Assembly: GCA_024516155.1 (NCBI GenBank)
Contig: JAJJXM010000005.1
Coordinates: 558,001 to 622,000 of the forward strand
Length of the DNA: 64,000 nt
DNA from: Pyronema omphalodes
Taxonomy: Eukaryota; Ascomycota; Pezizomycetes; Pezizales; Pyronemataceae
Reading direction: 5' to 3'
Shown here: one piece after another, positions 57,001 to 64,000 of the stretch
How positions within the stretch are numbered: the stretch's first letter is position 1
Layout: every line of letters starts with the position of its first letter
Position numbers and translations under genes: made by a program
The notes under the pieces: model-generated
What the model saw: the letters and a program-made list of their open reading frames with translations, nothing else
Told to the model about the DNA's origin: nothing
Databases searched by the model: none

Positions 57001-57927
57001 TTAGATGCAGTAGAATCTGTCACCAAAGTCTCCCAATCCAGGAAGGATGTAGCTAGAAAACCCCATCGTTAGTATTTCCGTATCCAAAAAGGCGTATCAG
57101 ATGGGGACATACTTCTTGTCATCTAATCCCTGATCAACGAACGCCGTCACGATTCTAAGCTTAGGGAATTTCTCCGCAAAGCTCTTAATACCCTCCGGAC
57201 TAGCAATGAGGTTCAAGAACAAAATTCTCTCCTCAGGAACACCTCTCGACATCAAAACCTCGGCAGCCATAGTAGCAGAACCACCAGTAGCGAACATAGG
57301 GTCCAATAAAAGAACGAAACGATCCGCGATATCCTCAGGAAGCTTGTCGTAGAACAATTTCGGCATGCAAGTCTCCTCATCACGCTGAATCAAAATCTTT
57401 CCAATACGGACAGAACGACAGCAGTCGCGAAGTCCCTGCTCCATTGCCTCTCCGGCACGCATGATAGAGACTCCACAGATCTTTCCTTCAAATCGAACTC
57501 CGGAGTAAACGCGTCCAGTGGGAGTGGTGACAGGTGCGGGGATCACAGGAAGGTGGTTAAGTCCCTCCTCAACTAGCAAACGGATGATACGGTTGCTGTA
57601 GAAAATGAAATCGCCTCGGTGGGTGTTCTTGTCACGGATCATGCTGGGATAAGAGTGTCAGCAGCGAAATTTTTTTTGGCCGACGAATGGCAAATCGTAT
57701 GGAAACTGACGTGAGGAGTGCAATGAGCTGAGGAGTCTGAGGGAGGATGTGAACATTTTCGTGGTGGATCGGGGTGGAGACACTATTCCCAGATGTTAGA
57801 TTTTCGTGATAAAAAAGTTTTGCGACGCCTGGCGACACAAAGAAGGAAGGAAGACTTGCGTAGCCTGGGGCTTCTGGTCCTTGTAGTTAGGACCGATCTC
57901 AGCGGTGGGAGAGTCGACGGTGGACAT
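57001..57927 (-). CDS. FUR1: Uracil phosphoribosyltransferase
   Basis: Exons 57927-57839, 57782-57711, 57643-57113 and 57052-57001 give 247 aa. The enzyme makes UMP from uracil and PRPP in the cytosolic pyrimidine salvage pathway and is the step through which 5-fluorouracil acts in yeast. Seen: NVHILPQTPQLIALLTMIRD, DFIFYSNRIIRLLVEEGLNH, GVSIMRAGEAMEQGLRDCCR, the PRPP loop LLLDPMFATGGSATMA and the end GLGDFGDRFYCI, which binds uracil. Introns are 56, 67 and 60 bp. The last two are well supported; the first donor (GTGTCG) is weak and was chosen by frame, so residues about 25-32 are uncertain. Length is normal for the family. Confidence 0.9.
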
Positions 57928-58927
57928 TATTGTGGGGTTGGGTTGTGGGTTTTTGGTTGGGTTGGGTACTGGGTGGACTTGACTGGACTGGAGCGGACAA
58001 GAGGAGGAAAGAAAGAAGAAGAGAATCGTTCGGTGATATACTTCCTCCCAGGCCCTGGACTCCGCCTTAGATAACCCTCCCCCCACTCCCCCCAAAACCA
58101 CGTGCCGCAAAAGCGTGGGCTGGCTGTCAGACTCAGACGTGGTCGTGCGTGCAGGGTCTTCATTTTCACCCAGCTAACAAAAAAGTAGAGTCTTTCGCAG
58201 TTCGCCTGTGGCCGCCGGCGGCGCGGGGTATGGCGCATCCATACATAGAACCATTGATGGACGCCCGCGGCTTATTCCGGAAATACGAGACAAGAATAGG
58301 AAAAGGAAGCATCACGGCAACGGCAAACAGCGACTGTCCAGCTGGCTAGAGCGCGCACAGAGCTCCCCTTGTACACCTGGGGAAAACTGGATTAAGCCAG
58401 ATAAAGACTTCCCCGCAGACAGGAACAGGTCGAATTATCCCGATACAATGGAACCCTAACCCGCGGAAACTGCCCCCGTAAGACATCACTATCCCATTGG
58501 CGAGTCTATTAAGGGCTTCTAGGGCTGTGAGGAATATTCTACGCCGTTAAGCCTTTAGGGTTTCGGTTTAAACTTCCCGGAGCTTGAAGGTTGGTACAGT
58601 TCTTAAGCAAAGGTAAGCTTACAGCCCTATAGATGGCCGGTGTTTCTGTTAGTAAATACTGAATGTCACCTTCCGTCTCGCCTATGATATATTACGTCGG
58701 CCGACTCAACCGACAAACGAAACGCTCATCTCACATCATCTTGTATGTATACATTTAGCCGAAACCTAACAATAAAACATTGATAAAAACTTACAAAGAA
58801 TTCAATAACCTTCCAAATTCTCGATATTTAAATTAAAGAAGACTGACTCATCGTCCAGCTTTAAAACAATCAATTCTCCACACTCAATTCCCTTCCCATC
58901 ACCTCAACATCCCCAAACACCTCTCTC
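57928..58927. other. Divergent promoter region of UPRT and the GNAT gene
   Basis: Holds a CACGTG box at 58099-58104, C-rich stretches near 58075-58095, and AT-rich sequence before the GNAT start. No further gene is supported. Confidence 0.5.
58099..58104. promoter_or_regulatory. CACGTG box upstream of UPRT
   Basis: Context CCACGTGCCG, 172 bp before the UPRT start, the same distance as at Elf1. Tentative. Confidence 0.35.
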
Positions 58928-59734
58928 ATGGCCTCAACCTCATCGTCCCCCGAATCCACTCCCCAAATCCCAAATCCACCCTTCCATCTCCGCCCCGCCC
59001 GTCTCTCAGACATATCCCAAATCACCTCCATCGCTGTCTCCGCCTACTTGAACGGCGGGCTAACCCTCTACCGCTGTCCACTTGCACATACCTATCTCCC
59101 GGACTATACCCACAGTTTCCACCTGCGTCTTCTCTTCCGGCTTCTAAACCCCCGAACAATCACCCTAGTCGCCTACACCAACCTAATAGACCCACCTGAT
59201 CTCTTCCCCCCCAACAGTTCCGGTTACAAAGGCCCTCTAAGTGCCAGCGACACCGAGACAAAAACTACAGAGCACATTATAGGATGTTTACAATACTCGA
59301 TCCCCGCCTCAAAACCCACACCCATTAATCCACACCCTTTCTTCCCCCGTATTTATTACACTCTCTACCATCGTATCTCTTCTTATTTCTTCCATGATCG
59401 TTCACTACACCCTGTTCGTGCACCATATTTTGTTAGTGCTGGTCATCCGGCGGCTCCGTATATTGGGGAGGAGAATTATTATGTTCGAACCCTGGCAGTT
59501 TCACCGGCTTGGAGAAGAAGAGGTGTGGGGAAGGAGTTGATGATGGGGTTGCTGGAGACGGCGGGGGGCGAGGGAAGGGAGATTTGGTTGGAGGCTAGTT
59601 CGGCGGGGGAGAGGTTGTATGCGGCTTTGGGGTTTAGGATTGAGAAGAGGTTTGGGGAGGAGTTTGATATTGGGGAGGAGGGAGGGGGTGTGATGGGGTG
59701 GAGACCGGCGGGAGGGGGAGGGGGTAGGTACTAG
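58928..59734 (+). CDS. GNAT-family N-acetyltransferase
   Basis: An intronless 268-aa frame. The N-terminus HLRPARLSDISQITSIAVSA is the usual first strand and helix of GNAT enzymes. The acetyl-CoA site is in YYVRTLAVSPAWRRRGVGKE (V-x-P-x-x-R-x-x-G-x-G pattern, about 195-215), then LMMGLLETA, IWLEASSAGERLYAALGFR, the final strand-helix with the conserved Tyr and GF. The end is Gly-rich and low-complexity. It should transfer an acetyl group from acetyl-CoA to an amine; the substrate cannot be told. GC-rich codon use in the last 80 codons contrasts with the C-rich first half. Confidence 0.8.
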   Translation: MASTSSSPESTPQIPNPPFHLRPARLSDISQITSIAVSAYLNGGLTLYRCPLAHTYLPDYTHSFHLRLLFRLLNPRTITLVAYTNLIDPPDLFPPNSSGYKGPLSASDTETKTTEHIIGCLQYSIPASKPTPINPHPFFPRIYYTLYHRISSYFFHDRSLHPVRAPYFVSAGHPAAPYIGEENYYVRTLAVSPAWRRRGVGKELMMGLLETAGGEGREIWLEASSAGERLYAALGFRIEKRFGEEFDIGEEGGGVMGWRPAGGGGGRY

Positions 59735-62013
59735 GTAGGTGAGTGCGGGTAGGGTATCTGGGGATATAGACTGTTAAATTATACCTATGAAATTGGTATA
59801 AGTAGATAAAGTAAGAGTCATGCAACTCATATATCTTTCTGTGAAAGGTTAAAATCTACTTTAGAAATATTTAACCTTACTACACAGTACACACCCCAAC
59901 CAATGACGTCACATCATCAACCATGATTCGGATTGGGTAAAAACTTTGCGTTATGGTTGACACATCGAGTGACAACCCATGGGGACGGGAGACTAGAGAA
60001 AGCTTGGCGGAGATTGCCTGTTGAATGTTCCCATATGTATAAACTTTTTCATCAGCAAGACCGTTATTATCGCTGGGTATTAAAGAATAGCGAGGCCCTA
60101 CAATAAGTATGTAATCCACTCAACTATCCCCAGGCTGTAAGCAACCCTGATATAACCAACCCTGATATAACCAACCCTGATATAACCAACCCTGATATAA
60201 CCAACCCACAATCCATATCCACAACACCCCACAATCCCAATATTTCCCATCTCCAAAATAAACAATCCCCTCTCTACCCAATACCTTCTCATCCCCATTC
60301 TCTTAATCCCCCTCCCATCCCCTCCCCATCCCCTTCCCATCCCCCTCCTCATACCTCTACACCCCGTACCCCGTATCTCAAGCCAGATTTTCAGCGTCCG
60401 CTATATATATATATATATACCCATACCAAAAACCCACTTATCTCGTCCACATCAGGATATTTTTTTAATCCGCTGCATCATATCTATGTTCTTAATACCG
60501 GTTATTGGTAATTACTCGTCATATGCGGTGATAATTCAGCAGCGGGGATTGTGAGTAATAGTCAGAAGGGGGGGGTGGTGCTCTGGGGAGTTTGGTATAC
60601 ATAGTGCTATAGAAGTAAAGTAATCTGGGTTTTATTTTTTTTAACTACACAGAAAGAGAAAGAAAATGGGGTAGGAATATATATCAATACATCATATCGC
60701 TGATGAAGGAGTCAGGAGTTAGGAGTCAGGGGTTACTTTGTTACCCCAGTTTCTAGGGGTTTGTCTGGAAAGAAAGAAGGGTTGCTGGGTTTGCAGGGTA
60801 AGTCCGTATGGTTAGATGGTTTATCATCTTTTGTGTATAGAGGTTCTGGTGTGATTTTGGGCTTGGGAAGTAAGGGTGCATGATCAGCATTCTTTGAGAC
60901 ATCATGAATTGGACGGATCGCAGGTGACCATGGTTGGCGTCACGAATGGTCACTCGTAATAGGCCGTTTTTTACTACGGCTTAATCTTATGAGATTTTGT
61001 TGAGAAAATTCTGGTGCATTGTACTTATTAAGGCCAGTTATATTTAATTTGAATGTAAAGAAAATTAGATAGAAGGAATATTTTTACTAGAACAGTACTT
61101 TGATGACCTACATAAACGATGTCAAATTGTTTTTAGGGTGGACACTGGAGCGTGCACCTGCGGTGGAGTGCAAAGTTTTACTTAAGCAGAGCATGGAGAG
61201 TCCACCTGCTACGGTTCTGGAAATGTCCTCGCTGCGGCTCATAATATCTGGTAAACTCGAACCAAACCGCCACTGGGAAAGCTAGCTTAGAGACCCATGG
61301 TCCTACCGTCACCGACGGTCCCGTCCAGTCTTTTTAGTTTCGCAGACGGGACCGAAATACCACAGTTTTCTCGTCTAGTCCACCGTCCCGGATGTACCAT
61401 GACGAACTGATCTGTCGATTTGAAATCTTGGAGCCACTGGAAGTTTAGTTTCATAAGAATAACTGTATCTTTGCAGTATGTTTTTACGATACCAAACCCA
61501 GCGACTAAAACTATCAACAATTCGCAAATCATTCGGTAGAACCTTAACTAGTCTTGTTGTAAAGTCCTTATGAATATAATAAACGCATTACCTCACGATT
61601 GAAAACACTTTTTGTCGGCTGTTATGTTTCAAAGACATAAAACACGAATACTCAAGGTCTCGTGAGGTAGCATTTATTCGATGACCTCTACCAATGGGTC
61701 AGGAGCAAGATGTAACCTGCTGTTGTCTAGCGAATATTATTTTCCCTGACGGATGAAATCTAATGTAGTTACATTGGGTCAGATCCTCAGTGATGCATCC
61801 ATCCAGATAAAGCAGACGACTCGCAACTCATTCAATACAGCGCAAGTGAAAGATCTGCAATAATTTCGCTAACTTCAATCGTGCGTGTGTCGGAGGTGAA
61901 CTTCATATTAGTCATGCGTGTTACAAATACGGTTGATGATGTTGTCTAGGGTGCACTGTGTGTTGCGTGCTGATCATTGGTGGTTGAAAAGTGAAACAGC
62001 GGGAAAAAAGAAA
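59735..62013. other. Intergenic DNA
   Basis: Includes a 15-bp minisatellite (60143-60205), CCCATCC repeats (about 60290-60350), a TA run near 60401-60418, and a GC-rich inverted patch GGTCCCGTC/GACGGGACC at about 61317-61352. No ORF has recognisable content. Confidence 0.5.
60143..60205 (+). repeat. Four 15-bp repeats
   Basis: Perfect copies of AACCCTGATATAACC in tandem. Confidence 0.9.
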
Positions 62014-62097
62014 CTCCTCGGCGGGGAATTGAACCCCGGTCTCCCGCGAACTATCAGTAGTGACAGGCGGAAATACTAACCACTATACTACCGAGGA
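62014..62097 (-). tRNA. tRNA-Asp(GTC) with a 12-nt intron, second copy
   Basis: The mature sequence is the same as the copy at 34160-34243, with intron CTACTGATAGTT differing from it at two adjacent bases. The minus-strand T-run TTTTTT at 62005-62010 is the pol III terminator. Flanks beyond a short ATAAT are unrelated, so this is a dispersed paralogue. Confidence 0.95.
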
Positions 62098-63172
62098 TTA
62101 TATTTTGTAGTAATGTTTATAATATATAGAGCTTTTTTTAGCTGCGTGCAATACATCACAAAATGCCTTTTTTTCTTCTGCTTCAATGTCAGTATTTTAT
62201 CTGTATCTCAATTATTACAGGTTTTTTTCCCTTTCAACGTTGGCCGTATGGATCAAAACGAGGAGTTGATGTAGGGTCAATGGTATTTTTGCAATCACCA
62301 CCCTTTGAGAAACGAGAACATACATGTGGTGAATTGTAACGAAACCCTGCAAGTTATAGATAATGAAGAAAATATTCTAATATCTATAGGCAATAATAAT
62401 AAAAGTAACGGCTGTGATATAAGCTTTCGTCACACAGAACCATTATATATTTGATCTATAATACACATTGAGTGTTATCAACCATCACAATAGTTACATC
62501 ATAGACAACAGTCATCTTATAGCTTGACGTCTCATTAGTGTACTTAGAACAATAACTCGCATACGCTCAATTAGTTTTCTCGGCATGTTAGTGTTGGTTA
62601 CATTTCCAAAAATCGAACGCAAATTTTGTATTTTGTGATGGCTGTCAACATAATTGCGTGAATGGATATTTTTCATTATTTTTGTTGAAGGTCGCCTAGA
62701 GTCCAGGTGTCTTGGCCGCACTTAGGGCTTACGTGGATGGCACGTGGAGGTGGAGTTTCCACATTGGGTATATCTCCCTCTGTAGATGCGTAGAGCTAGA
62801 TCACCATCGTTCTCTATGAATACACTGCTTCACCTCCACCTTTCTCTCACGTTCCCATTGAACAATTTTATCAATCATCGCCCCTCAAAGAGAAGTTGAA
62901 AACATCTTCTTCCTGCTGGTAATTCATTGCCTTTACGGAATTCAAATTGATTAAGGTGCGTGCCTTGCAAGTTATCAGAAATACAATGGTATTGATGGTC
63001 TTTAATACTAGTTGTGGAGTAACTCGGCTGGAGGTCCATATAGTGACCGTATGCTCTGGTGTTTATTTCTACGTCCAAACGACGGAGTTTAAAAGGTCGG
63101 GAGGATGAGGATGATATCACATCAAAGTCACTATTGTAGCAAGTATATCCTCTTCAAAAGAAACGGCAAAAA
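62098..63172. other. Intergenic DNA between tRNA genes
   Basis: AT-rich sequence; the short ORFs are not recognisable. Confidence 0.5.
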
Positions 63173-63253
63173 TGATCCATACAGGGGTCGAACCTGTGAC
63201 CTTGGCGTTAACTAATATTAGCACCACGCTCTAACCAACTGAGCTAATAGACC
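63173..63253 (-). tRNA. tRNA-Ile(AAT) with a 7-nt intron
   Basis: The acceptor stem GGTCTAT/ATGGATC (with G-T pairs), D-arm TAGCTCAGTTGGTTAGAGC, anticodon stem TGGTG/CGCCA with loop CTAATAA interrupted by about seven bases (TTAGTTA), and T-arm ACAGGTTCGACCCCTGT are present. A TTTTT terminator follows on the minus strand at 63168-63172. Confidence 0.9.
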
Positions 63254-64000
63254 GGTTGATGGCATGTGATTCAACATACTCAATATAAGCCATTATTAAT
63301 GCTTTCGGCCGGCAGGAGAAACCACAACGGGAATTGGGGGTTAAATTCTGGCTCCAAAGTGTTGTGAGGGATTTCAGATTACCTGAAGGACTGGTTATGT
63401 CTGAGGGTTATCGGAATTCTGTATTATCTGTACCAGCGGGTTGCAAGAGAAGGAGTTATATTAATGAACAAGGGAATAAATGAGAAACATGTCTCGAAGA
63501 TAGGAGATGGAGCAGAAAAGAGGACAAAAAAAGAAGAAAAGGTCAGCTGACTGCTCATTTCATGAGTTTGCGATACTAGTCCCAAAAAGGCCGAATGATT
63601 CCGCAGTTAATAAGGATCATCACGAAACACTCGGAACTAAGCATGTAATTTTTTGACTCAGGAAGCCATGGGGCGACAGTCTCGGCTATTGGGATCGTAA
63701 AGTTCAACATGGCCAGCCCGGGTTAATTATCGAATGTGGAAGTCCTCGGCTATAGGTACACTCCGCGGCAGTTGCGCTGGCATCCAATACTCGTGTATTT
63801 TTCAGCCACAGCCTAAAATGTGCAAGATGATTACCCTAAGCCCTGAAATATGGCTTAACAGATTCGCTATCATGACAAGGGTATTTATAATTGACCGCTA
63901 GACGTAGTCCTAAGTCATTTTGGCAGCATTTTACTTGACATTGTGGATATTTCACAGAGAAAGCAGTTATCGTGACACGGGCACACAAAACCGATACACG
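63254..64000. other. Intergenic DNA to the window edge
   Basis: I see no gene, RNA or repeat here. Confidence 0.5.

Noticed and set aside
61300..61400. Possible third miniature transposon with GGTCCCGTC/GACGGGACC arms
   Set aside because: The arms are only about 9-10 bp and I found no convincing target duplication.

Overview
The window reads as nuclear DNA of a filamentous ascomycete (Pezizomycotina; Leotiomycetes is my guess, from general look only). The reasons are short introns of about 46-73 bp with GTRNGT donors and CTAAC-type branch sites, tRNA genes with tiny introns, recognisable fungal housekeeping genes, long gene-poor stretches, and DNA transposons of fungal type. All calls come from reading the sequence; exon joins were made by hand from frame, splice signals and family motifs.

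Layout. 1-180 is the tail of a gene cut by the window edge. 875-2440 is a two-exon gene with two Nup98-like SPEELRL motifs. 2441-5145 is a dense run of different micro- and minisatellites. 5146-5823 (-) encodes a SANT/Myb-like protein. 6986-15025 is an 8,040-bp CACTA-type transposon with a 3-bp AGT target duplication, near-identical 11-bp ends, subterminal repeat arrays, and two divergent genes: a spliced 1,128-aa Tnp2-type transposase (+) and a spliced 451-aa basic protein of unknown function (-). Between them lies a 7 x 81-bp array. 15026-21051 is a second satellite-rich desert. 21052-23646 (-) is a T5orf172/DUF1766 (GIY-YIG-like) protein whose frame continues for 201 codons past one TGA. 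26352-28843 is a spliced BTB/POZ protein with a long repetitive charged N-terminus.

The 28.8-34.2 kb stretch is mostly non-coding. It holds a 57-bp hAT-like foldback element with a perfect 8-bp target duplication, a chimeric relic joining part of a Dicer-like protein to the end of a DEAD-box helicase, and an 81-bp Tc1/mariner-like miniature element just upstream of an intron-containing tRNA-Asp. Next come the cohesin loader subunit Scc4/Mau2 (34771-37956, -, seven exons, one of 18 nt) and a small coiled-coil basic protein (38448-39140, -).

From 39 to 54 kb the DNA is gene-poor, apart from a 44-aa metallothionein-like gene (43805-43996, -). It contains nested relics: a diverged duplication, a 96-bp LINE-like tail with a 14-bp target duplication, and a 777-bp hAT-like element. 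54-60 kb is a housekeeping island: Elf1 (start codon alone in exon 1), uracil phosphoribosyltransferase and a GNAT acetyltransferase. The last 4 kb hold a second intron-containing tRNA-Asp and a tRNA-Ile(AAT).

The genes do not form one pathway. The host genes are unrelated single-copy loci. The only interacting set is the two genes, ends and repeats of the CACTA element. CACGTG boxes lie 172-201 bp upstream of the start codons of Elf1, UPRT and Scc4.
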